DNA of 53,784 nt from Eubacterium sp. (GTDB lineage: Bacteria; Bacillota; Clostridia; Lachnospirales; Lachnospiraceae), in NCBI GenBank assembly GCA_022764165.1, contig JALERM010000042.1, positions 1 through 53,784 of the forward strand. Reading direction: 5' to 3'. Positions 1 to 7,465 of the stretch are shown one piece after another. Below the pieces are notes generated by a model. That model had not been told where the DNA came from. It saw only the letters and a list, made by a program, of their open reading frames with translations, and made no database searches. The translations under genes were made by a program, and so were the position numbers. Each line of letters starts with the position of its first letter. The first letter of the stretch is position 1.

Positions 1-110
1 TTATAGATCGCCTGGTTCGATAGATTTTTCGCAGTATGACAAAGTTCCTTTAAGGTTTTGTAATCATCCCTGGACAGATGTTTTACCTGCTGTTTTATAG
101 TCAGATACAT
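1..110 (-). CDS. tnpB: IS200/IS605-family TnpB, N-terminal part (runs off the window)
   Basis: The minus strand encodes about 36 residues beginning MYLTIKQQVKHLSRDDYK and continuing through KELCHTAKNLSNQAIYN, which matches the start of the short TnpB (OrfB) proteins of IS200/IS605 elements. TnpB proteins are RNA-guided nucleases that help keep the transposon in place; the RuvC-like and zinc-finger parts lie beyond the left edge and cannot be judged. The start is fixed by a strong AGGAGG nine bases upstream of the ATG at 110. No tnpA is visible. Upstream lies an unusual promoter with a LexA-type palindrome (169-198). Family assignment is from recognition of the N-terminal sequence only. Confidence 0.8.
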   Translation of the reverse strand, partial: MYLTIKQQVKHLSRDDYKTLKELCHTAKNLSNQAIY

Positions 111-168
111 GCTGTGCTTCCTCCTTTCTTCGAAGATTGAAAACTTAAGTTGTTTACTACATGTATCC

Positions 169-198
169 ATTCTACCAGAACATATGTTCTTTTGTCAA
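169..198 (-). promoter_or_regulatory. SigA promoter with LexA (SOS) box, upstream of tnpB
   Basis: On the minus strand TTGACA (198-193) and TAGAAT (174-169) are separated by 18 bases, a near-consensus vegetative promoter. The spacer holds the perfect 14-bp palindrome AGAACATATGTTCT (177-190), which fits the Gram-positive LexA/DinR box (CGAAC-N4-GTTCG type). A repressor there would block RNA polymerase. The next start codon downstream is tnpB at 110, giving a leader of about 50 bases. The promoter and box are read directly; LexA binding and SOS control are inferred. Confidence 0.75.
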
Positions 199-216
199 GT
201 TTTTTTCGCATTCATC

Positions 217-238
217 CCCTACCTGCAGAGGAAGGGGT
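217..238. repeat. Short imperfect hairpin near the presumed IS605 left end
   Basis: CCCCTACC, a six-base loop and GGAAGGGG form an eight-base stem with one mismatch. It lies between the tnpB promoter and the point (about 259) where the AAA-ATPase/nuclease fragment loses its reading frame. IS200/IS605 ends carry subterminal hairpins recognised by TnpA, so this may be the left-end hairpin, but the exact element end is not determined. Confidence 0.35.
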
Positions 239-258
239 ATTCTGCGTTTATTTTGATA

Positions 259-537
259 AAACATACGCTCCACCTCATCGTTGGTAAGCGTTAATGTATA
301 CTTCGCTTCCTCACCGTATTCCAGAAGCTCTTCCCTGTCATAAGACAGAACTTTCAGATAACCACTGGCCAGAAGAAGACTCCAGATTGCAGACTCATCA
401 TTATCCAGCTGGTTATATACAATCTGCTCGTCAATAGTTGTCTGTATCACCTGACCCTGAAGCAATGCTTCAAATTTCTCTTTTATCTTGCGATCGCCTT
501 CCCGAAGAAGTTTTCCTACCAAACTATTGAAACTAGT
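259..537 (-). pseudogene. Internal fragment of an AAA-ATPase / PD-(D/E)XK nuclease (DUF1703-type) gene
   Basis: About 93 residues (SFNSLVGKLLREGDRKIKEK ... LTNDEVERMF) match the middle of the AAA-ATPase_like/DUF1703 family, around the block SLVGKL and the IDEQIVYNQL and AIWSLLLASGYLKV segments. Both ends are missing: the frame is lost near 259, towards the IS605-type element, and the N-terminal half ends exactly at the CTAG where the IS630 element begins. The N-terminal half is not on the far side of the IS630 element, so this is a scar and not a simple insertion. A full-length member of the same broad family is at 51118-52716. No function is expected. Confidence 0.75.
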
Positions 538-1903
538 ACAGCATCGCATTAATAATTAAGTAATTTTAAGCCGTCAAAGGTACACCTTTATATGTCCATT
601 TGAATGACTTTGCCGTGATGTTGTATTGCTCTATAAAACGCAGGATGCTCTCTTTCAGTTCATCTATAGACTGATAGCTTTTCCTTTTCAGCAGACGTCG
701 GTTTATAATGCCGAACCAGATTTCAATCTGGTTCATCCATGAGCAATGTTTTGGTGTATATACGATAAGTATTCTGTGATCTTTCTGATGGAGAAATTCC
801 GCACGGCTTTCCTGATTTTTCAGTATGCCTGACTTTCCTTTACATCCAAGGTCTTCCGATAAGCCACACTGTTCCGCAACAAACCGTACCAGGCTTTCTG
901 ACTTGTGCGTATTTAAGCCGTCACAGACGAATGTCCATGGTGCTTCAGGATCCGTTGCTACTAATGCACGCATGGCTTCAACGAAATCCTCTTCTGTACG
1001 TGTAGAATTTAAATATGGCTTTTCCATACGACCCGTGGCAACATCAAAAAATCCAATGAGACTGGTTGTCCCATGGCGGATATATTCAAATTCCATACGG
1101 GCTGTTTTTCCCGGAATCACCGGCTTATCCGGGATTTGTGCTCCAATGCCTGAATGCCTGTCATCTCCTCTACAGAGATGGTATGGCCGCCATTTTCATG
1201 GACAGTCTCTGCCTCGTGATAAACAGCGCAGATTTCATTCACTTTCTCTGTAAAAGTTTCCGGAGAATCTATTTTCTCGGAGGAATGAAGCCAGTAACGG
1301 ATGAGATGCGGGTGGATTTCTCCCATATTTTAAAAAACGGCTTATCGTTTTGGCAGATATGGACTCCACAATTCCTTCCTTTATGACAGCTTTCATAAGC
1401 AGGTTGAGACTCCAGTGGCTGACCTCATATCCGAATTCCTGCGGATCACGGCAGGCAATCTCAAGGATTTTGATGATCTGCTCATCCGTATAATGTGAGG
1501 GCTGTCCTGGACGCGGGCAGTCATTAAGGAAAGAAGAAACAGCTTCTTCCAAATGGGAAGGGTCTTTTTCAGCAATCTCCTGCAAAAGAGGAAGATTTTT
1601 GATGAAACGTCCCCTCCACTTGCTGACAGAATCCTGTCCAAGACCCACCTGGGTCGATATCTGCATATTATTTAGACCGTCAGCAGCCAGCAGGATTATC
1701 CTGGCACGCTGTACCTGGCGTGCTGGAAATGTCCTGCTTTTGGCAAATTTGGATAGAACGTGGCGGATGTCTTCTGGTATTTTAACAGGGGCAGCAACAA
1801 ATGGCATATGAATGATCTCCTTGCGTTTTCTTTTAATAATGCCATATATTGAAAAAATTTTTCACATAAATATTGCTCAAAAATTAATGCAATGCTGTAC
1901 TAG
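533..1903. mobile_element. IS630-family insertion sequence, degenerate
   Basis: The ends are inverted repeats: CTAGTACAGCATCGCATTAA at 533-552, and at 1903-1884 on the other strand the same sequence with one change (C to T). Both ends carry CTAG, consistent with IS630 insertion at CTAG with duplication of TA. The element is about 1.37 kb and holds one minus-strand transposase reading in three frames. The flanks do not belong to one gene: an AAA-ATPase/nuclease fragment on the left, an ABC permease C-terminus on the right. Confidence 0.85.
566..1807 (-). pseudogene. IS630-family transposase with two frameshifts
   Basis: The protein runs in three segments: an N-terminal helix-turn-helix part (1807 to about 1327; QVQRARIILLAADGLNNMQI, then SKWRGRF), a middle part (about 1326-1120; MGEIHPHLIRYWLHSSEK to VEEMTGIQALEHK), and the catalytic C-terminal part (about 1120-566; VIPGKTARMEFEYIRHGTTS, FVCDGLNTHKS, YTPKHCSWMNQIEIWFGI). 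The first break is at TTTTTTAAAAT (about 1326), the second at AAATCCCGG (about 1122), each one base off. The DDE triad is partly visible (D of CDGLNTH, E of NQIEIWF). The first acidic position, normally DE before TGIQALE, reads EE, so the expected aspartate is glutamate. Probably inactive. Confidence 0.85.
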
Positions 1904-2795
1904 CATGTAAAAACATAAAATGCAAGGTACCATCTGTAACCAAAAGATACACCACGATTACTGCCGCGCCCATCATTTTATTCTCTCCATGTTCTGCCAT
2001 GAAGTTCAAAACGCAAAGATCAAGGACCCGCTTTGCCAATAACAGCACCGTTCTGATGATATAAACTTCCCGTAAGGACACACTTTCCCGCATGCCGGCT
2101 CCCGCCAGAAGACTACACATGGAAGCATGGGAATCCGGAATCGCATCTGTTATAAGCAAGATTCCCAACTCTCCCATACACCACAATGCCTGCATTACCA
2201 ATACCAGAAAGATGGTAAGGAAAAGTCTCTGTTTTTTTAACTCCCGGTAACCCTTGTAACTTTCTCCGATGGACTTCCATCTCACGTCCACATCCTTATA
2301 AAAATAAGGGATAAAGCAGAGAATCATCAGAAAAACAAACAGGATGTCCACTTTATTTTCAAATAGTTTCTCCCATGCAGTATCATACAGAAAATAAGTC
2401 TTCTGCTCCTGTTCCTGATACCGAAGAGCACGTTCTTTCAGTTTACTCCAGCCGGATATGTATTCTTTGGCATAATAGTAATCATCCATAAATTTCTGAA
2501 ACTCATCATCACTTACTTTGCCTCTGGCATATTCCTCAGCCGTCTGATAATGAGTATCCAGAACCGTCTGGTAATGTTCTGCTCTTTCAATGATTTCTTC
2601 TATTTTTTCTGAAGTGGCAATACCACGGTATTCCTGAACCACTTCCCGATAGCAGCGATCTTCTTCTGTTTCTCCATAGGTTTTCCATGAGAGAAGAAAA
2701 AATGCTGCGGTAAACAAAACAATACAAATCCAGGCAGAGACAGGGAATAGCCTTTTATATTCATAACGTAGTAATTGTTTATACTCCTGTTTCAT
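1884..2795 (-). CDS. ABC transporter permease subunit, C-terminus cut by IS630
   Basis: This is a membrane protein of about 300 residues. It has one N-terminal membrane segment (residues about 18-36), a long charged extracytoplasmic loop (about 40-145), then several C-terminal segments, an ABC-2-type permease layout. It is last in the operon lipoprotein, ATPase, permease, permease, and its start overlaps the end of the upstream permease by 17 bases. Native sequence stops at CTAG (1900-1903). The last residues (STALH) and the TAA stop come from the IS630 inverted repeat. The loss looks short because the last membrane helix is nearly complete, so function may survive. Substrate unknown. Confidence 0.7.
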   Translation of the reverse strand: MKQEYKQLLRYEYKRLFPVSAWICIVLFTAAFFLLSWKTYGETEEDRCYREVVQEYRGIATSEKIEEIIERAEHYQTVLDTHYQTAEEYARGKVSDDEFQKFMDDYYYAKEYISGWSKLKERALRYQEQEQKTYFLYDTAWEKLFENKVDILFVFLMILCFIPYFYKDVDVRWKSIGESYKGYRELKKQRLFLTIFLVLVMQALWCMGELGILLITDAIPDSHASMCSLLAGAGMRESVSLREVYIIRTVLLLAKRVLDLCVLNFMAEHGENKMMGAAVIVVYLLVTDGTLHFMFLHASTALH

Positions 2796-3876
2796 TCAGA
2801 TATCGCCTCCACATCTGATATGCACCAACGTAAAGAGCAGCCAACATCATCACCCAGATACAGACCACCCCCGCCTGCACGATAACGGCATGGCCGGCCA
2901 GATTCCACGCACCATACTGTAACACCTGATCCATCTGTACGACCGAAAGAGGATTGATTTTCCAGAAAAAATCAAAAATCTGGCTTTTATCACAGGCGTA
3001 CACATGGGCATATAAAATTCCGGTAACACCCATTCCACATACAATCAAAAGCAGATCTCTCTTCAGGATACGTATCAATAACATTGTAAAAAGAATAACA
3101 AACAGTGCCGCAATATTTAAAAGAGCAATATGTAATAGAAGTAATTCTATCATATTCAATGAAAAACAGCAGTTTCCAAAAGCCGAGATATTCTGAATCG
3201 GTTCCAACCACTGACGCATATCATATTTACTGATGAATACAAGAGTGAGAATCTGAACGACAATCTGAATCAATTGTACACAAAATCCATACAGAAAAAT
3301 CGCCAGAAGCTTCATACTGTAGGACGACCATGCAGCTCCTTTTCCTGTATAGGAAGCCCAGAACAATGTTCGGTTTGTCCTGTCTTTCGACAGAAGAAAC
3401 AATCCCGCACTCACCAGTATCATCAGGGTAAATAATGCCATTTTACTGTGTTGCAGCATCATAACCTTAGAAGCAAAATAACTTTCCCATCCCCTGTAGT
3501 CCCGTGGCTTTAAAGAGATTTCTTTTCCGTAGACTTCTTCTGCTTTCGTAAGATACTCCCATTCATATCCTTCCTGATGTTCCAGATTTTTTTTCTGTTC
3601 CACCGCCGTTTCATAAATACGATTCCGCTGACTCAGAATGTCCTCTATCCGCATTTTTGCAAATTCGATGGCAGTCATCTGGTTTTCTGTCATATTATCA
3701 TAAGACTGCTGTTTTTCATACCGATCATAAATTCCGTAATCCCAGTCTTTCGGGTAAACTCCTGTAGGAGTACCATAGATGGTAAACAGACAAATCATGA
3801 GAACCAGAAATTGTAAAAATCTCTGACGAAACAGATATTTCAATTCATAACCTATGAACAGAAAGTTCCTTTTCAC
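2779..3876 (-). CDS. ABC transporter permease subunit
   Basis: About 365 residues. The N-terminus (VKRNFLFIGYELKYLFRQRF) leads into a membrane segment, followed by a large extracytoplasmic loop (about 45-145) rich in charged residues and five or more C-terminal hydrophobic helices. This is the ABC-2 / bacteriocin- or peptide-type export permease pattern. The start is taken as GTG at 3876 because GGGAGGG lies six bases upstream; it overlaps the end of the ATPase gene by 32 bases. A longer in-frame start at 3918 lacks a better ribosome site. It pairs with the ATPase at 3845-4585 and the truncated permease downstream. Confidence 0.7.
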   Translation of the reverse strand: MKRNFLFIGYELKYLFRQRFLQFLVLMICLFTIYGTPTGVYPKDWDYGIYDRYEKQQSYDNMTENQMTAIEFAKMRIEDILSQRNRIYETAVEQKKNLEHQEGYEWEYLTKAEEVYGKEISLKPRDYRGWESYFASKVMMLQHSKMALFTLMILVSAGLFLLSKDRTNRTLFWASYTGKGAAWSSYSMKLLAIFLYGFCVQLIQIVVQILTLVFISKYDMRQWLEPIQNISAFGNCCFSLNMIELLLLHIALLNIAALFVILFTMLLIRILKRDLLLIVCGMGVTGILYAHVYACDKSQIFDFFWKINPLSVVQMDQVLQYGAWNLAGHAVIVQAGVVCIWVMMLAALYVGAYQMWRRYLNETGV

Positions 3877-4585
3877 AAAATCCCTCCCCCTGATGAAAAT
3901 ATTCCATATAAAGTTCATCCGGATTCTTCTCCCGATCCATCATACCATTATAGATAATATTTCCTTTATCCATAAAAATAAGAAAATCCGCAATGTCTTT
4001 TAAATCCGACAAAATATGTGTGGATAAAATCACCGTCTTTTCTTTTCCATATTCTTTCAGGAATTTTTTCAAACGGATTCGCTGCATAGGATCCAGCCCC
4101 ACAGTTGCTTCATCCAGAATCACCAGATCCGGATATCCCAAAAATGCCTGAGCTATACCGAGACGCTGTTTCATTCCCCCTGAATATTTTCCAACAGAAA
4201 CATCCGCTTTCTCCATAAGATCCAGTAATTCCAGCAATCGACTGCTTTGTTCCCTGATTTCTTCCATAGGAAGAACAGTTTTTATTAGACCTGTATAATG
4301 GAGCATCTCCCTGCCGGTAAATTCCTTATAAAAGCCAAACTCCTGGGGCAGATAGCCAATTCGCAGCTTATAATCATTCCTATGCTCCCTGATATTTTTT
4401 CCTTCCCACAGAATTTCACCAGATTCCGGAAATTCCGCAGCCACCAGCAAACGCATCATGGTACTTTTCCCTGCTCCATTAGGACCTACCAGGCCGTAAA
4501 CCCCTTCCCTAAACTTCAGATTAATATCTTTTAGTACATGAAGCTGCTTATAATGTTTCTGCAAATGACGAAGTTCCAGTTTCAA
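3845..4585 (-). CDS. ABC transporter ATP-binding protein
   Basis: A 246-residue ATPase subunit. It has Walker A (GPNGAGKST, about residue 35), a Q-loop (GYLPQEFG), the signature YSGGMKQRLGIAQA, Walker B (LVILDEATVGLD) and the switch histidine (STHILSD), so all catalytic motifs are intact. The start is TTG at 4585, preceded by GAGGGAG and overlapping the TGA of the lipoprotein gene, so the two are translationally coupled. It energises the two permeases encoded next. The small-exporter layout with a lipoprotein and BlaI-type control suggests export or defence against an envelope-active compound; this is inference. Confidence 0.9.
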   Translation of the reverse strand: MKLELRHLQKHYKQLHVLKDINLKFREGVYGLVGPNGAGKSTMMRLLVAAEFPESGEILWEGKNIREHRNDYKLRIGYLPQEFGFYKEFTGREMLHYTGLIKTVLPMEEIREQSSRLLELLDLMEKADVSVGKYSGGMKQRLGIAQAFLGYPDLVILDEATVGLDPMQRIRLKKFLKEYGKEKTVILSTHILSDLKDIADFLIFMDKGNIIYNGMMDREKNPDELYMEYFHQGEGFCEKELSVHRL

Positions 4586-5610
4586 TATGCTCCCTCCTCA
4601 TGCGGTTTACAAATTGGGTGTTCAAAATCAATACTGCCATTTTCTGTGTCAACAACATATGCGGTATAATAATCATCAAATTCCACTATCACTTTACCCA
4701 ATTCCGGCAATGTCCAGATACATCCGGCCTGAAGATCTTCTTCTATGGGTATCTCCATTTCCCCACTTCCATCCATATGACAGCGATAATACTTTCGTTC
4801 CGGATACGTGGAATAATACAGCCATTCATCCTGCATATTATAGTAGAACACACCCTGTACAAGTTCTTCTTTTTCCTTTGTTTCCGGGTCCATTCGAATC
4901 AGACGGTTACCTTCACTTTCATTTTCCGGCACCTTAATATAGTAGATCTGATCCTGATATACACTGGCTCTGGTTGCTCCCTTCTTTTCCAGAATTTCCT
5001 TCTCACCCGTATTCATATCCAGCCTGACCAGCTGAAGCTCTGCCGTCACATAATACAGGCTGTCTTTGTAAAAGAAATTCCCCTGAGTATATCCTGTAAT
5101 GTGCTCAAACCTACGTACTTCTTCCTCAGTCTCCAAATGTTTTACCACCAACGTATCCTGTTCCTCAAAATACGCCAGATAGGGATAAAAAAGTACATCC
5201 GGTCCATAACGCCGGGGCAGATTTCCCAGTGAAGTCTTTTTATTCTTTTCAATCCGGTAAACACGATTTCCCACATAATACACCTGATCACCGTCCCGAT
5301 GCATTGCGGCTATATCTTCCGAACCACCCACATAGGCACTACAGGATGGATTATCATGCTTACACAACAAGTCACCACAATTCGGTATCAGCTGATAATC
5401 CCTCCCATCCATTCGGTAAATAACAGTACCATGATACGTAGGTACTGCTGTGTAACACACATCTCCATCTGAAACCCAATCAGGAAAGAGGTTCGTGGTT
5501 TCCCTTTCTACATCATCCACATGAAATGATGATGCAGATTCATGATTACAGGAAATCAAAAAGGTACTGCAACACACAAGAAAAGTTAACGTTATGTATT
5601 TTCTTTTCAT
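4582..5610 (-). CDS. Putative lipoprotein (DUF5050-like, beta-propeller-type)
   Basis: A 342-residue secreted protein with a lipoprotein signal (hydrophobic stretch ending FLISC, Cys21 as acylation site). The rest is rich in repeating Tyr/Asp segments (VYYVGNRVYRIE, LYYVTAELQLVRLD, IYYIKVPENE) resembling DUF5050-type propeller blades. First gene of the ABC operon, reading away from the blaI-like gene. GAGAGGTGA lies upstream of the ATG at a rather long spacing (about 13). It may bind or sense the substrate outside the cell. Fold inferred from repeat pattern; ligand unknown. Confidence 0.65.
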   Translation of the reverse strand: MKRKYITLTFLVCCSTFLISCNHESASSFHVDDVERETTNLFPDWVSDGDVCYTAVPTYHGTVIYRMDGRDYQLIPNCGDLLCKHDNPSCSAYVGGSEDIAAMHRDGDQVYYVGNRVYRIEKNKKTSLGNLPRRYGPDVLFYPYLAYFEEQDTLVVKHLETEEEVRRFEHITGYTQGNFFYKDSLYYVTAELQLVRLDMNTGEKEILEKKGATRASVYQDQIYYIKVPENESEGNRLIRMDPETKEKEELVQGVFYYNMQDEWLYYSTYPERKYYRCHMDGSGEMEIPIEEDLQAGCIWTLPELGKVIVEFDDYYTAYVVDTENGSIDFEHPICKPHEEGAY

Positions 5611-5650
5611 AAAAACAAGAATTCACCTCTCATTTGTAATCTTGCATTTC

Positions 5651-5699
5651 TACATTTTATTTGTATATTAATAATATATTATTATTCGCATTCTGTCAA
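5651..5699 (-). promoter_or_regulatory. Promoter of the lipoprotein-ABC operon with BlaI-type half sites
   Basis: On the minus strand TTGACA (5699-5694), 17 bases, then TATTAT (5676-5671). Just downstream TACA and TGTA face each other with seven bases between (5651-5665), covering the expected start of transcription. BlaI/MecI repressors recognise TACA/TGTA dyads, though usually with a shorter spacer. The promoter is clear; the operator is tentative. Confidence 0.6.
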
Positions 5700-5740
5700 T
5701 GTATATTATAATTATCTTTATGGATTATGCATTATTTTTT

Positions 5741-5774
5741 TTGTATTTACTATTGATTTTTTATACAATATGTA
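5741..5774 (+). promoter_or_regulatory. Promoter of the blaI/blaR1-like genes with overlapping operator
   Basis: TTGTAT (5741-5746), 17 bases, TACAAT (5764-5769). The -10 is part of the palindrome TACAATATGTA (5764-5774), the TACA-N3-TGTA form expected of BlaI/MecI operators. A repressor there would hide the -10, so the regulator probably controls its own operon. Confidence 0.65.
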
Positions 5775-5837
5775 ATAATATTTATTTGAAATCACAGGTC
5801 ATTTATCAAAAGTATATTTTCAAGCAAAGGAGTTTTT

Positions 5838-6230
5838 ATGCAGTTACTTTATCCCAAAGAAGAGGAAATCATGTATGCAATATGGGAAATTGGACACCCT
5901 TGTGTCATTTCAGATATTGTTAAAGCGCATCCCGAAATCAAGCGCAATACAATCAAAAAAGTTCTATTGATTTTAGAAGAAAAGAAATATCTCGTTGTTG
6001 ATTCTATTGTCAAAACCGCCACCCGAACCGGGCGGGCTTACGCCCCTATTATTACTAAAAAAGAATATGAACAGCAAAAAGCGCTCATTCAGGATGTGAT
6101 TCAAAGTTCTAATATACAATCCGGTATTTTAAATTTTTGTAATTTATTGGCGTGCCAGAACAATGTGGATCCAAAAGTTGTCGATGAACTGGAAAAAATC
6201 ATTGATCAGATTATGACGGAGGATACCTGA
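5838..6230 (+). CDS. BlaI/MecI/CopY-family transcriptional repressor
   Basis: A 130-residue winged-helix protein. The N-terminal part (LLYPKEEEIMYAIWEIGHPC ... IVKAHPEIKRNTIKKVLLIL) is the penicillinase-repressor DNA-binding domain, including the recognition-helix segment NTIKKVLLILEEKKYL. The C-terminal helix (VDELEKIIDQIM) is the usual dimerisation region. AAAGGAG precedes the ATG. The gene sits one base before the M56-peptidase gene, the classic repressor/sensor-protease pair, and diverges from the lipoprotein-ABC operon. Family members are released from DNA by proteolysis. The target operon is inferred from the half sites in the shared intergenic region. Confidence 0.85.
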   Translation: MQLLYPKEEEIMYAIWEIGHPCVISDIVKAHPEIKRNTIKKVLLILEEKKYLVVDSIVKTATRTGRAYAPIITKKEYEQQKALIQDVIQSSNIQSGILNFCNLLACQNNVDPKVVDELEKIIDQIMTEDT

Positions 6231-6231
6231 T

Positions 6232-7386
6232 ATGATTCTATCTTATTCATCTATCATTGCCTGTTCGATCTCATTGACATTGTTAACATGTATTTTATAT
6301 CTTTTTCTGAAAGTAAATGCTTTTATATCAAAAGCGGGGATTTTTACAGTTTATCTTTTGAGTTTATTGATTATTATACGTGCCTGTTTGCCATTTGATT
6401 TTTACTATATCCATTTAACTCATACCTATCTTTCTGAAAAAGTTATTCCATTTATGCAAAAGGCAGGAAATACTTCGGTAGTCTCTACTGCCACATACAC
6501 GGTTTCGCTTGCAGATATCATTTTTTTCGTATGGTTTTCTGTAGCCAGTGTGATTTTTTTCAAAAGACTGCTGGGGTATTTACTTTCCAGAAAAAAGCTG
6601 CGTGATATACCTTTTGTACTTTCTCAGAATATCCGTAGCATTCTTTCTGAAGCCAAAAAAGAAATATTGCCAAACAGCCGAAAAAAAATAAAAGTATTAA
6701 AACTGAACAATATCCATTCACCGGCTTCCTTTGGAATAATGCACCCGGTGATTATACTCCCCGATATCGAATACACAGATCAGGAACTCTATTTTGTCTT
6801 TATTCACGAGCTTTTGCATATAAAAAACCATGACTTTATAGCCAAACTGATCTCTGATTTCGTGCTGTCCCTGCATTGGTGGAATATCATCGTATTCCGT
6901 TATTTGCCCCGTCTGCTTCACCAGATACAAGAATTACTGGTGGATCAATTGGTGTTAGTACATTTTCCGCAGAAGCAGGACAAAATCTGTTATCTGAATT
7001 GTATCGTTAAAACCATTAAGCATCCATTAGCTCAGCAGGGAAAATCATTTCCATCCAATACATTGTGTGATTTTTCTTCCGAAAAAAGTCTGCTTCAAAG
7101 ATTTTATTTTATGTCGAACACAGAAAATATCAGATGCAAATCAGCCTTATTCACGATTGTTTTTTGTATTCTATTTATTTTTTCTTTTACATTTGTTTTT
7201 GAAGCATACAATAAACCTGCTTATAGCGAATCTGGTCAACCGGTTTTCTATTTAAACGAAGAAAATTCTTATTACATACAACGGGGAGATTCTTATGATT
7301 TGTATTTAGATGGTTCTTATGTATATACTACTGACACCATTCTTTCAGAGTTCAAAGATTTGCCTGTTTATCCTGAAAAAGAATAA
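6232..7386 (+). CDS. BlaR1-like M56-family membrane metallopeptidase (sensor of the repressor)
   Basis: 384 residues with several N-terminal membrane helices, then the M56 core: HELLH (zinc-binding HExxH, residue about 192) and the downstream ELLVDQLVL segment expected to give the third ligand. A last helix (about 300-325) leads to a tail of only about 55 residues. Classical BlaR1/MecR1 proteins end in a beta-lactam-binding domain of about 240 residues; that is absent, so beta-lactam sensing is unlikely. It probably cleaves the repressor encoded upstream when an envelope signal is felt, perhaps through the lipoprotein or transporter. The signal is unknown. Confidence 0.8.
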   Translation: MILSYSSIIACSISLTLLTCILYLFLKVNAFISKAGIFTVYLLSLLIIIRACLPFDFYYIHLTHTYLSEKVIPFMQKAGNTSVVSTATYTVSLADIIFFVWFSVASVIFFKRLLGYLLSRKKLRDIPFVLSQNIRSILSEAKKEILPNSRKKIKVLKLNNIHSPASFGIMHPVIILPDIEYTDQELYFVFIHELLHIKNHDFIAKLISDFVLSLHWWNIIVFRYLPRLLHQIQELLVDQLVLVHFPQKQDKICYLNCIVKTIKHPLAQQGKSFPSNTLCDFSSEKSLLQRFYFMSNTENIRCKSALFTIVFCILFIFSFTFVFEAYNKPAYSESGQPVFYLNEENSYYIQRGDSYDLYLDGSYVYTTDTILSEFKDLPVYPEKE

Positions 7387-7390
7387 AGAA

Positions 7391-7436
7391 AAACCTGCAC
7401 CACCGGGTTAACCCCGAGATGCAGGTTTTCTTTTTA
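7391..7436. terminator. Bidirectional terminator between blaR1-like gene and nifJ
   Basis: AAACCTGCA (7391-7399) pairs with TGCAGGTTT (7420-7428). A small inner CGGG/CCCG stem lies between, and T-rich sequence follows on both strands. It sits between convergent genes and can serve both. Confidence 0.85.
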
Positions 7437-7465
7437 TTTATTCAGCAATTATCACTGCTCTATGA

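Noticed and set aside
1320-1335. Programmed -1 frameshift in the IS630 transposase
   Set aside because: T TTT TTA is a classic slippery heptamer in the right phase, but a -1 shift does not reach the frame of the downstream segment; a +1 or -2 shift is needed, so mutation is simpler.
825-1386. Plus-strand open frames inside the IS630 element
   Set aside because: They are antisense to the transposase and have no supporting signals.
6232-7386. Beta-lactam sensor BlaR1
   Set aside because: The penicillin-binding C-terminal domain is missing; only the M56 protease part is present.
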